From contig CADBQK010000214.1 of the NCBI GenBank assembly GCA_902796775.1, positions 1-5,115 on the forward strand: 5,115 bases of DNA, in the 5' to 3' direction. The position numbers and the translations under genes are program-made. The stretch comes from an uncultured Lachnospiraceae bacterium (GTDB lineage: Bacteria > Bacillota_A > Clostridia > Lachnospirales > Lachnospiraceae). Shown piece by piece: positions 1 through 5,115 of this stretch; within the stretch, counting starts at the first letter, position 1; every line of letters starts with the position of its first letter. The notes under the pieces are model-generated. The model was not told the origin of the DNA. It searched no databases and was given only the letters and a program-made list of their open reading frames with translations.

Positions 1-192
1 AATCTTTCCGGAAAAATCAGTGGTGTTTTTAGGGAAAATGGCGTTCTTTTTACAATATCACACAGATTAAACCCATATCATGCTTATATAATGGTCCAGC
101 TTTTGTATGATAAGAATAGTCAGCAGTTTTATCTGGGTAAGGATCTTGGAGAAAATGGCGCTGCGTTATACGATTCAGAACGATTTGCATAA
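1..192 (+). CDS. C-terminal end of an unidentified protein (5' truncated by window)
   Basis: Frame 1 is open from the first base to a TAA at 190-192 and gives 63 residues with ordinary coding composition, beginning NLSGKISGVFRENG and ending GAALYDSERFA. No start codon is claimed because the gene runs off the left edge. I see no signal peptide, membrane segment or catalytic motif in the visible part, and the alternation of short hydrophobic and charged stretches suggests a soluble alpha/beta fold. A weak hairpin plus T-tract follows about 20 bases after the stop. I do not recognise the family. Being on the same strand and upstream of the WXG-like gene, it may belong to the same accessory island, but the intervening 300 bases argue against one tight operon. 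Confidence 0.6.
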   Translation, partial: NLSGKISGVFRENGVLFTISHRLNPYHAYIMVQLLYDKNSQQFYLGKDLGENGAALYDSERFA

Positions 193-208
193 ACCTAATG
201 AAAAACTC

Positions 209-423
209 TTAGCCTGATTGATAGTCGGCAGGCACCGTTTTTTTGAATGCATCAATCATGTTCTAACGGATTTGACCGGTAATAAACATGATAAATGAAA
301 ATCCCCGTCCCTTGTAGTAATCCTGTACCGTTAAGTCGTTGACATCATCGTTGTTCCGCATATCGACAAATCATCGATTTCAGAAAAGTTAACATAGGCA
401 CTTGCTTCTAATAAATGTGCATT
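209..423 (-). pseudogene. Degraded C-terminal fragment of an unidentified protein
   Basis: The minus strand carries coding-like peptides in two frames that run into each other. From 423 to about 362 one frame reads AHLLEASAYVNFSEIDDL. From about 370 the neighbouring frame takes over with RNNDDVNDLTVQDYYKGRG, then FSFIMFITGQIR, a TAG at 263-265, and in the same frame NMIDAFKKTVPADYQSG to a TAA at 209-211. The join needs one frameshift between 373 and 362, and there is one in-frame nonsense codon. Upstream of 423 the frame meets a TAA at 424-426 and no convincing continuation is visible, so only the last 70 or so codons remain. The family is not recognised. The gene would have faced tail to tail with the left-edge gene. 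An alternative is chance open frames, but three consecutive protein-like segments in order make decay more likely. Confidence 0.45.
212..244 (+). terminator. Possible intrinsic terminator after the truncated left-edge gene
   Basis: A short GC-rich stem (GCCTG at 212-216 pairing with CAGGC at 229-233, 12-base loop) is followed after four bases by seven consecutive T at 238-244. The position, 20 bases past the stop at 192, suits a terminator. The stem is only 5 bp and the T-tract is not immediately adjacent, so strength is doubtful. It also overlaps the minus-strand relic at 209-423, where the T run reads as lysine codons. Confidence 0.35.
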
Positions 424-430
424 TTATAAT
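402..430 (+). promoter_or_regulatory. Candidate sigma-A-type promoter for the WXG-like gene
   Basis: A perfect TATAAT at 425-430 lies 17 bases after TTGCTT at 402-407, a weak match to TTGACA. Transcription would start near 437, giving a leader of about 75 bases before the GTG at 511. The surrounding DNA is strongly AT-rich. The -35 box matches at only three positions, so the assignment rests mainly on the -10 box and the spacing. Confidence 0.4.
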
Positions 431-510
431 AGTTGCATCAGATTTAGTTAAAAGTGATAAAAAAGCGATTTAAAATATATCTGTTACCAAGGTAAAAACA
501 GGAGGATGGT

Positions 511-825
511 GTGGCAAAATCAGTCGACGTAATCTACATGGAATTCAATAGAGCCTTGGAACAGGCAGATAAGCTGGATCAGCTTGCACAGAAATACAGA
601 CATTTGGCAAATAATGATTTTTCCGGTTGTATTTCCCAGATTATGCGTGAATGGGAGAGTGAATCCGCCACTAGATTCTGTATGAAAGGCAGGAATCTTC
701 AGGATCAGATGATAAAGCGTGCTCAGGTGCTGGAAATAGGTGCTAAAACGATCCGGGCGATTGCAAAGAATACCTATGATGCGGAGATGTTGGCTTTGAA
801 ACTTGCAAGGCAAGGATTATTATAA
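511..825 (+). CDS. WXG100/ESAT-6-like small helical protein, putative type VII secretion partner
   Basis: This 104-residue protein has no signal peptide or membrane segment and is predicted to be almost entirely helical. Residues about 8-32 form a first amphipathic helix, and residues about 56-100 a second, long charged helix. Between them is W48-E49-S50-E51-S52-A53-xx-F55, which resembles the WxGxSAxxF turn of WXG100 proteins with Ser replacing Gly. The later stretch IAKNTYDAE is typical of clostridial WXG-like proteins as I know them. Length fits the family (about 100 residues). The GTG start at 511 is chosen because GGAGG at 501-505 is correctly spaced; an ATG at 506 leads to a stop after eight codons. 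Such proteins form helical hairpins that act as secretion partners or chaperones for LXG-type substrates of the type VIIb system. It is convergent with the lipase gene at 899-2572, so I infer it as that effector's partner; an independent secreted substrate is the alternative. Confidence 0.75.
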   Translation: MAKSVDVIYMEFNRALEQADKLDQLAQKYRHLANNDFSGCISQIMREWESESATRFCMKGRNLQDQMIKRAQVLEIGAKTIRAIAKNTYDAEMLALKLARQGLL

Positions 826-838
826 TAATTTGAAAACC

Positions 839-868
839 AATCGCCCACTCAGGAATGAATGGGCGATT
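839..868. terminator. Bidirectional intrinsic terminator between convergent genes
   Basis: AATCGCCCA at 839-847 pairs perfectly with TGGGCGATT at 860-868, giving a 9-bp stem with a 12-base loop. It sits 13 bases after the stop of the WXG-like gene and 30 bases beyond the stop of the lipase gene. The plus-strand side is followed by TTCCTT; reading the minus strand the stem is followed by GGTTTTCAAATTATT. Both tails are U-rich though interrupted, consistent with a shared terminator for two genes meeting tail to tail. Confidence 0.7.
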
Positions 869-898
869 TCCTTGTCCGGTGCTAACACACTGCATTAT

Positions 899-2572
899 TC
901 AGCCATTTGTAATCCTTTTTTCTGTTCGTTCATACAGACGTATGATCTCCTGAAGGGATTTTCCATATTTGTTACATTTACTCTGAAGGCTAACAGAGAA
1001 GAAATTATCGGCGCCGTCTTTTATTTTCTTTATCAAGACTACCGGAAGCCCGATAGCAGGAAGACTTGATAGTATGGAATCAAGCTCATTCTCATAATCT
1101 TCCAGTTCCTTAGAAATGGTGATTATCTGTTCCTGGATCTGATACATTCTTGGTGGGTTGATAGTAAAGATACCGGAACCTGATCCTCCTATACCGGAAA
1201 AGAAATGAGTTGTTTTTTCTTTGAAATATCTTTCCAACTCATTCCATTTTTCCTGAAGCTCATTAATTTTATTTTGGATACCTCTATTGATGTCAAGGAT
1301 GGTCTCCTTAGCTTTCTTATATTTATCGCTTAGCCAGTTTGCAAATTCTTCATATTTATTGACAATGCGATCCTTAATCCTTACAATCTCTTGAAAAACC
1401 TTGGTTTTCTCTGCTGCGTGGATTATGAGGGCCTCGATGCAATTTAAGGCAGCATCCCTTTCTTCAGGAGACATATTAATATATATATCAACGGCAAGAA
1501 AAATGTTGACAATCAGGACCTCTGTCTTTGTCAGCCCATCTTTTATTTGATCAGGTAATATGTTTAATATGTCCAGTTTTTCCAGGCTCTTCTTTACTTC
1601 TTCTTCTGTGTAGGAAAATGGTGTGTTGCCCCCGGATATCATATTAATGATGCCATACTTGTCCAGGAATATAATCAGGTTCCGGCGCTCTTCATAGGAC
1701 AGATCATCTATGGACTTATCCAGCACCTCATCGAGATATTTTGATATGTCAGACTGATCAGCGGGTTTGAATTCCTTCTTGTCTATACCAAATGCAAACG
1801 GATCATGTTCTCCCAGTATCCCTTTATCCGCATACCTTGGCCTGACTTCGGCATCTACATAATGATTATTGCCTGGATTATTGTTCAGCAAATGCCCAAT
1901 GATGGAATCTTTAGGATAATAGTTGTCAACTTTACCATCTAATTCTCTATAGGCCTCATAGTGGTCGTCACGGAATCTATCATTTACACCGGGACCGTCA
2001 AAATTATGGATATGCTCGACCCGGTCCCGCACCTTTTTATCCGACATGATATAAGCGGAGGTACAGTCATTACCCCCTTTGGAATGTCCAGTCAAATAAA
2101 TATGTTCCGAATCACAATCGTTGAGATAATCCCTGGATAACTCCTGTGCCCGTGTTCCATCCTCGTCGTATAGCATCTCAAAATCTTCATACCAACCTCT
2201 ATGAGAAGCATCCGTACCACGCATGGATATGGCTGAAGAATTCGACCCGTCATTAAAATCGATCGTAATGGCAGCCCATTGAGACTCTTCATTCTCCGCC
2301 TGCATATTTTTAATAATACAGTTATGATAACGTTCACACTGCTGAAGTTCTGTCAGGAACTGCCTCTCGTCATCAGATAGATTGCGCTGGTTATTTAAAA
2401 CCATATTCGCATACTCTGACACGCTGTAGCTATCCGATGCTTTTACATGCATATCCTCGAAACGAAAATAACTAAGTTGAGCAAACACTAATGCGTCGAG
2501 TTCATTATAATTTGACGCAGTTAACACCTCATCTGAATCACTCACATATTCTACAATTCCGCTTGTTGCCAT
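899..2572 (-). CDS. Mbeg1-like (DUF2974) lipase with C-terminal WXG/LXG-like helical domain; putative type VII-secreted lipase toxin
   Basis: This 557-residue protein has two parts. Residues about 20-265 form an alpha/beta-hydrolase of the Mbeg1-like/DUF2974 type. Visible motifs are MRGTD at 117-121 (likely oxyanion region), the nucleophile elbow GHSKGG at 162-167 with Ser164, FDGPG at 191-195, YPKDSIIGHLL with Asp222 as candidate acid, and HDPF at 256-259 with His256 as candidate catalytic base. The expected activity is ester or lipid hydrolysis. Residues about 265-450 are helical and charged, with likely coiled coil at 395-455. After a glycine-rich linker at 459-467, residues 470-557 begin INPPRM and form two long helices, resembling a WXG/LXG-type secretion module placed last. 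There is no Sec signal peptide, consistent with type VII export. The ATG at 2572 is preceded by GAGGAGA with 6-base spacing. It lies 58 bases after the lipoprotein gene and was probably co-transcribed. The order lipase-then-LXG-like matches S. aureus TslA; this homology is inferred from architecture, not from alignment. A cytoplasmic lipase is the less likely alternative. Confidence 0.85.
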   Translation of the reverse strand: MATSGIVEYVSDSDEVLTASNYNELDALVFAQLSYFRFEDMHVKASDSYSVSEYANMVLNNQRNLSDDERQFLTELQQCERYHNCIIKNMQAENEESQWAAITIDFNDGSNSSAISMRGTDASHRGWYEDFEMLYDEDGTRAQELSRDYLNDCDSEHIYLTGHSKGGNDCTSAYIMSDKKVRDRVEHIHNFDGPGVNDRFRDDHYEAYRELDGKVDNYYPKDSIIGHLLNNNPGNNHYVDAEVRPRYADKGILGEHDPFAFGIDKKEFKPADQSDISKYLDEVLDKSIDDLSYEERRNLIIFLDKYGIINMISGGNTPFSYTEEEVKKSLEKLDILNILPDQIKDGLTKTEVLIVNIFLAVDIYINMSPEERDAALNCIEALIIHAAEKTKVFQEIVRIKDRIVNKYEEFANWLSDKYKKAKETILDINRGIQNKINELQEKWNELERYFKEKTTHFFSGIGGSGSGIFTINPPRMYQIQEQIITISKELEDYENELDSILSSLPAIGLPVVLIKKIKDGADNFFSVSLQSKCNKYGKSLQEIIRLYERTEKRITNG

Positions 2573-2630
2573 CTACGATCTCCTCATTTTGCTCAACAGC
2601 TGACTATCTGCATCAAAAGCATATGTCCGG

Positions 2631-3314
2631 CTACTTCTCAATCAACATGCTGATGATTCTTTCTTTTCGTTTTAATCTGGAGTTCCGGCTTGAAGAAATG
2701 AAAACAGTATCCCCACTTTTTTCTACCTTAAGCGTAAACTGGATTCTCTTTTCTTCCAAAGACCGTGCAAATGTATAGATATCTTCCGCCGTTTGTACAT
2801 CATCAGAGTCCATTTCTATGACAAATACTATTTCCGTATCACTTTGGGAGAGGTAATCGAACACATTCTGGCCATCCTCCGGCGTCCATTTTTCTTCCGA
2901 AGGCCTATAGAGTATATTATAGGATGTGATATCCAGATTCTGCTGATAATCGATCTCTTCCTCTGCAAAAGCTCTGATCATATCATCATAGAGCAACCTG
3001 GGATAATCATCTGCTACATTCTTACTCTTCTTACCGAGATAAACATGAAAGATCTCTTCGCTTCCCTTCGGAACAACGGCTGCCTCATAGAATCTCTCCT
3101 GAAATGCCTGCACTCCGGTTTTTTCTTCTATATGTTCAACTTCAACAGTAATGTTATATTTCTCTTTCATAGATTGCAGGATCTGTTCTTCCGGATTAGT
3201 GCTGCCCCTGGTTTTTCCGCAACCAGACAAGAGTATCATCATAGATATACACCCTCCTCCGACTATGATTCGTTTCATGAGTGTTGCTGCATCGTTTATA
3301 TGATCTCTGTTCAA
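2631..3314 (-). CDS. Putative surface lipoprotein, candidate immunity protein for the adjacent lipase
   Basis: With the TTG start at 3314 this is a 227-residue protein. Its N-terminus has MKRIIVGGG, a hydrophobic stretch ISMMILL, and a classic lipobox LSGC with Cys32 as the predicted lipid-modified residue, so the mature protein should be anchored outside the membrane. The mature part is mixed alpha/beta and acidic, with a KEKYNITVEVEHIEE stretch just after the anchor, IVFVIEMDSDD near residue 163, and a basic tail RLKRKERIISMLIEK. No enzymatic motif is visible. The TTG is preferred because TGGAGGT lies 9 bases upstream and the TTG overlaps the stop of the small ORF at 3311-3463; the ATG at 3278 and a GTG at 3386 have no Shine-Dalgarno site. 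It precedes the lipase gene by 58 bases. Lipoproteins encoded next to type VII lipase toxins (TilA for TslA) give immunity, which is the role I infer. A nutrient-binding or other envelope lipoprotein remains possible. Confidence 0.8.
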   Translation of the reverse strand: MNRDHINDAATLMKRIIVGGGCISMMILLSGCGKTRGSTNPEEQILQSMKEKYNITVEVEHIEEKTGVQAFQERFYEAAVVPKGSEEIFHVYLGKKSKNVADDYPRLLYDDMIRAFAEEEIDYQQNLDITSYNILYRPSEEKWTPEDGQNVFDYLSQSDTEIVFVIEMDSDDVQTAEDIYTFARSLEEKRIQFTLKVEKSGDTVFISSSRNSRLKRKERIISMLIEK

Positions 3315-3463
3315 TACCTCTGTACCTCCAGTTGGTCTGCGAATACCGCATACCGAATAAAGAGCAAAATATCTTTTGGCCTCCACATCATTGTATCGCT
3401 GATCGAATAGTCAGCTCTGCTCAATACCTGACTTTGATCAAAGTCACTGATGTTTCTGCTCAT
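3311..3463 (-). CDS. Small 50-residue ORF translationally coupled to the lipoprotein
   Basis: An ATG at 3461-3463 opens a frame of 50 codons ending in TGA at 3311-3313. The product starts MSRNISDFDQSQVLSRADYS and continues with MMWRPKDILLFIRYAVFADQ, ending LEVQRY. Composition is protein-like, with an N-terminal polar half and a C-terminal amphipathic hydrophobic helix around DILLFIRYAVFA, which is too interrupted for a confident membrane span. Its stop overlaps the TTG start of the lipoprotein gene by two bases, a typical operon junction. No good Shine-Dalgarno site precedes the ATG, and a TAA at 3476-3478 closes the frame just upstream. It could be an intact small gene, a leader peptide controlling the lipoprotein, or the tail of a decayed gene. 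I do not recognise the family. Confidence 0.5.
   Translation of the reverse strand: MSRNISDFDQSQVLSRADYSISDTMMWRPKDILLFIRYAVFADQLEVQRY
3324..3329 (-). promoter_or_regulatory. Shine-Dalgarno site deciding the lipoprotein's TTG start
   Basis: The minus strand reads GGAGGT here, 9 bases before the TTG at 3312-3314. It lies inside the upstream 50-codon ORF, whose TGA (3311-3313) overlaps the TTG as TTGA. This arrangement favours translational coupling. The in-frame ATG at 3278 has no comparable site. Confidence 0.6.
3429..3446. repeat. Perfect 18-bp palindrome, possible operator
   Basis: TGACTTTGATCAAAGTCA is a perfect inverted repeat of two 9-base arms with no spacer. It lies 115 bases upstream of the lipoprotein start, inside the 5' part of the 50-codon ORF. 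A dimeric regulator could bind it and control the lipoprotein-lipase transcript. No confident promoter is visible next to it, so function is inference. Confidence 0.35.
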
Positions 3464-3480
3464 ATACGTCAGGAGTTATT

Positions 3481-3726
3481 TCATTTCAGATCGGTTTTTT
3501 CCGGAACAAATCCAATCTCCTGAAACAGCATCAGATCTCTTCTCCGTATATTATGAAACTGTCATCCATTATCACCCTGTACCAGCCTCTTATATTCTGC
3601 TTCTATCAGAAGGTCAACGATAGAAATACTTGGTTTGTTAAACCGCTTAACAGCTTCGTTCGATCTTGCATGCATAAGGCCTGTAACAGGCATGACAAAA
3701 TCTGAGGAAGCTACTGAAGCGGCTCC
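3481..3726 (-). pseudogene. Frameshifted remnant of an unidentified gene
   Basis: After a TAA at 3727-3729 the minus strand reads GAASVASSDFVMPVTGLMHA, then NEAVKRF and NKPSISIVDLLIEAEYKR to about 3586. In that frame it then meets a TGA at 3562-3564, but the neighbouring frame from 3584 to 3534 reads WYRVIMDDSFIIYGEEI, which is much more protein-like. The first frame resumes at about 3537 as DLMLFQEIGFVPEKTDLK and stops with TGA at 3481-3483. The simplest reading is one gene of at least 80 codons with two compensating indels near 3585 and 3535. Upstream of 3727 only weak continuation (CAYEKAANVHL) is visible and no start is supported. The family is not recognised. It lies ahead of the lipoprotein-lipase pair on the same strand, so it may be a lost effector or immunity gene. 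Sequencing error is an alternative cause of the frame changes. Confidence 0.5.
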
Positions 3727-3882
3727 TTATAAATGTACATTTGCAGCTTTTTCGTATGCACATAATAGCAGGAAATGGTGCCAATAATCAAGTAACAGTG
3801 CGATATACAGCGGACAACTCGCTTATCAGACAGCAGATAATTTACACAGTCAGCTTTCGAGCAATGGAGAGAACCTATAGGT
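3727..3882. other. Intergenic stretch with no supported gene
   Basis: Between the stop of the Sel1 gene and the relic at 3481-3726 no frame looks convincingly coding. On the minus strand the frame of the relic continues weakly with stops; on the plus strand a polar 30-codon open stretch occurs at 3788-3880 without a start. No strong hairpin with a T-tract is visible, so the Sel1 gene has no clear intrinsic terminator. The 5' part of the relic may be hidden here beyond recognition. Confidence 0.4.
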
Positions 3883-5115
3883 TCATTGTCCTTCATCCTT
3901 TATATTATAAGATGTCCATGTTTGTCTGAGTTGATATGAGCCATCCTCCAACATAAGCTCGTCATGCATATAGTAAAAGTCATTTTTCTTATACACATAA
4001 TAGAACGTCTGGTCATACTGTTCTATTTTTTCGACTTCTCTTCCGTATGCTTTGTACAAGGCTTCCTTCATGGAATCGGTATCTGAATGCTCGTTTGGAG
4101 AATATGTCATTATTACCAGTTTACCTTCCTGGAAATAAAAATTCACCCATCTATCTCCTGCTATAAATTGTGTCCAATACAGATCTGGCTTATACCCCCA
4201 ATATTCCCAGAATTGCGGTTCTGCAAGTTCTGAACCTATTGCTTCACATACATCTGTAAATGATTTGCCAAACAGCGTATCGGAAACATAGAAAATGTCA
4301 TCACTATTCCACCATATGAGATCTGTCACACCAGAAGAAACATCTTTTCCCAAAGATCTTTCTTCCGATACTTCCAACAATCTCTGCATCAGCTCCAAGT
4401 CTATTGTATCCGATTTTTTCATGCCATTATCAATACGGAAGCTGCGAACTGCATTTCTGGTCTCCTCATTTATTTCACCTTCTTCTGTACTACATTCATA
4501 TCCAAGTGAATTCAATGTTCCCTGAACGGCTTTATTTCTGTCGGGCACTTTCAGCAGACGAATATCCCATGATTCTACTTCTAAATATCTGGTATACCAT
4601 TTTAATGCTTCCGCTGATTCTTTTTTTACACCTTTTCCATCTATATAGCATTTTCCCAGATAAACCATACCTCTGGGATTACCGGCTTCCGCTGCCTTTC
4701 GGTACCACTCTGCCGCCTCATCATCGTTCTCCTCTACTCCATATCCATAATCATACATTACGCCAAGATTAATCATCCCCTCGGCATTCCCGGCTTCTGC
4801 TGCTTTTCTGTACCACTCCACCGCCGCATTATCGTTCTTCCGTACTCCATATCCACGATTATACATTACGCCAAGGCTGTTCATTCCCTCGGCGTTACCG
4901 GCCTCTGCTGCTTTTAGATATAATTCAGATGCTTTTTCATAATATTTGTTCTCAAATAATTCATCTGCCTGCTCTACTATTTTTACTATATCCTGCTTTT
5001 CAGTTTTAATCTGCTCTTTTGCGGCTTTCTCCGACTCAGCTTCTGATTCTGCTTTTTCTTTAGCTATTCTGTCAGACTCTGGCTCAGATTCCACTTTCTC
5101 TTTGGCTATCCTTTC
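3883..5115 (-). CDS. Sel1-repeat protein with peptidoglycan-binding-like domain (N-terminus beyond window)
   Basis: The frame is open from the right edge to a TGA at 3883-3885, giving 410 residues of the C-terminal part; the internal GTG at 5092-5094 is not a start because coding repeat sequence continues past it. In order: a Glu/Lys/Ser-rich segment of 14-residue repeats (residues 1-42), a TPR-like helix pair (about 47-67), three 36-residue Sel1-like repeats (68-175) with the signatures KAAEAGN, GMxxLGxMY and GYGV, then a probable PG_binding_1-like domain (about 195-250, KAVQGTLNSLGY ... TRNAVRSFRIDNGM ... IDLELMQRLL). The last 160 residues are aromatic-rich (IWWNSDDIFYV, FWEYWGYKPDLYW, FYYVYKKNDFYYM) and unrecognised, probably a beta-rich domain. 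Sel1 repeats mediate protein-protein contacts, and a peptidoglycan-binding domain suggests action in the cell envelope, although whether a signal peptide or membrane anchor exists cannot be seen. It is on the same strand as the lipase operon but more than 400 bases upstream, so a functional link is uncertain. Confidence 0.85.
   Translation of the reverse strand, partial: ERIAKEKVESEPESDRIAKEKAESEAESEKAAKEQIKTEKQDIVKIVEQADELFENKYYEKASELYLKAAEAGNAEGMNSLGVMYNRGYGVRKNDNAAVEWYRKAAEAGNAEGMINLGVMYDYGYGVEENDDEAAEWYRKAAEAGNPRGMVYLGKCYIDGKGVKKESAEALKWYTRYLEVESWDIRLLKVPDRNKAVQGTLNSLGYECSTEEGEINEETRNAVRSFRIDNGMKKSDTIDLELMQRLLEVSEERSLGKDVSSGVTDLIWWNSDDIFYVSDTLFGKSFTDVCEAIGSELAEPQFWEYWGYKPDLYWTQFIAGDRWVNFYFQEGKLVIMTYSPNEHSDTDSMKEALYKAYGREVEKIEQYDQTFYYVYKKNDFYYMHDELMLEDGSYQLRQTWTSYNIKDEGQ
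4591..4914 (-). repeat. Three tandem 108-bp Sel1-like repeat units
   Basis: Units lie at 4807-4914, 4699-4806 and 4591-4698, each encoding 36 residues. The first two are very similar (both begin KAAEAGNAEGM and share LGVMY and GYGV); the third has diverged (NPRGM, LGKCYIDGKGV). The DNA of the first two is also closely similar, which points to tandem duplication within the gene. Confidence 0.85.
4990..5115 (-). repeat. 42-bp tandem repeats encoding a charged 14-residue unit
   Basis: Units at 5074-5115 (ERIAKEKVESEPES), 5032-5073 (DRIAKEKAESEAES) and a degenerate third at 4990-5031 (EKAAKEQIKTEKQD). The array continues to the window edge and probably beyond. The sequence predicts a long charged helix or stalk ahead of the Sel1 domain. 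Confidence 0.75.

Noticed and set aside
400..423. Similarity on the minus strand between the 5' ends of the two relics (AAATGYACATTTAT at 408-423 and about 3723-3738)
   Set aside because: The match covers about 20 bases and does not continue at protein or DNA level, so it does not support a shared repeat or duplicated gene.
3276..3278. ATG as the start of the lipoprotein
   Set aside because: It would give a more typical short signal peptide but has no Shine-Dalgarno site, whereas the TTG at 3314 has GGAGGT at good spacing and overlaps the upstream stop. It remains the main alternative.
2793..3410. 205-codon open frame on the plus strand
   Set aside because: It lies antisense to the lipoprotein gene, has a Cys/Ile/Phe-rich composition typical of a shadow frame and no Shine-Dalgarno site at its start.
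3788..3880. Plus-strand polar peptide of 30 codons (SSNSAIYSGQLAYQTADN ...)
   Set aside because: It looks protein-like but has no start codon or ribosome site and is closed by stops at both ends; too short to separate from chance.
3871..3884. 14-bp perfect palindrome GAACCTATAGGTTC at the end of the Sel1 gene
   Set aside because: A palindrome of this length is expected about 0.3 times by chance in such a window, it is AT-rich in the centre and no T-tract follows, so neither operator nor terminator is supported.
4404..4772. 122-codon open frame on the plus strand
   Set aside because: It is antisense to the Sel1 repeat gene, and its Leu/Pro/His-rich repeats mirror the Sel1 codons on the other strand.

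Overview
The window looks like an accessory island from a low-GC, Gram-positive Firmicute, most likely a clostridial or Lachnospiraceae-type gut bacterium. The reasons are AT-rich DNA, strong GGAGG-type Shine-Dalgarno sites, GTG and TTG starts, a lipoprotein with a Gram-positive-style lipobox, a WXG100-like small protein and an Mbeg1-like (DUF2974) lipase. No species can be named from the sequence alone.

Layout. At the left edge (1-192, +) is the C-terminal end of an unidentified protein. Positions 193-510 hold a weak terminator-like hairpin, an apparent minus-strand gene relic (209-423) and a plausible promoter reading into a small WXG100/ESAT-6-like helical protein (511-825, +). That gene meets a large minus-strand gene tail to tail across a bidirectional hairpin terminator (839-868). 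The large gene (899-2572, -) has an N-terminal alpha/beta-hydrolase (GHSKGG nucleophile elbow, HDPF motif) and a C-terminal coiled-coil/WXG-like helical module. Directly upstream in the same transcription direction are a lipoprotein (2631-3314, -) and a previously uncalled 50-residue ORF (3311-3463, -) whose stop overlaps the lipoprotein's TTG start. Behind them is a second gene relic in shifted frames (3481-3726, -). The right end is the 3' part of a long gene (3883-5115, -) with Glu/Lys repeats, three Sel1-like repeats, a peptidoglycan-binding-like domain and an unrecognised C-terminal domain.

Interpretation. A lipase with its secretion-type helical domain at the C-terminus, a small helical WXG-like partner and a lipoprotein is the gene set described for the Staphylococcus aureus type VII-secreted lipase toxin TslA (lipase first, LXG-like domain last), its lipoprotein immunity protein TilA and its small partner proteins. 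I infer that 511-3463 is a clostridial counterpart with a different layout: the lipoprotein precedes the toxin and the partner is encoded convergently. The broken coding fragments on both sides suggest a variable effector/immunity island with gene turnover. No secretion machinery genes are in the window, so the type VII link is inference from domains and neighbours.
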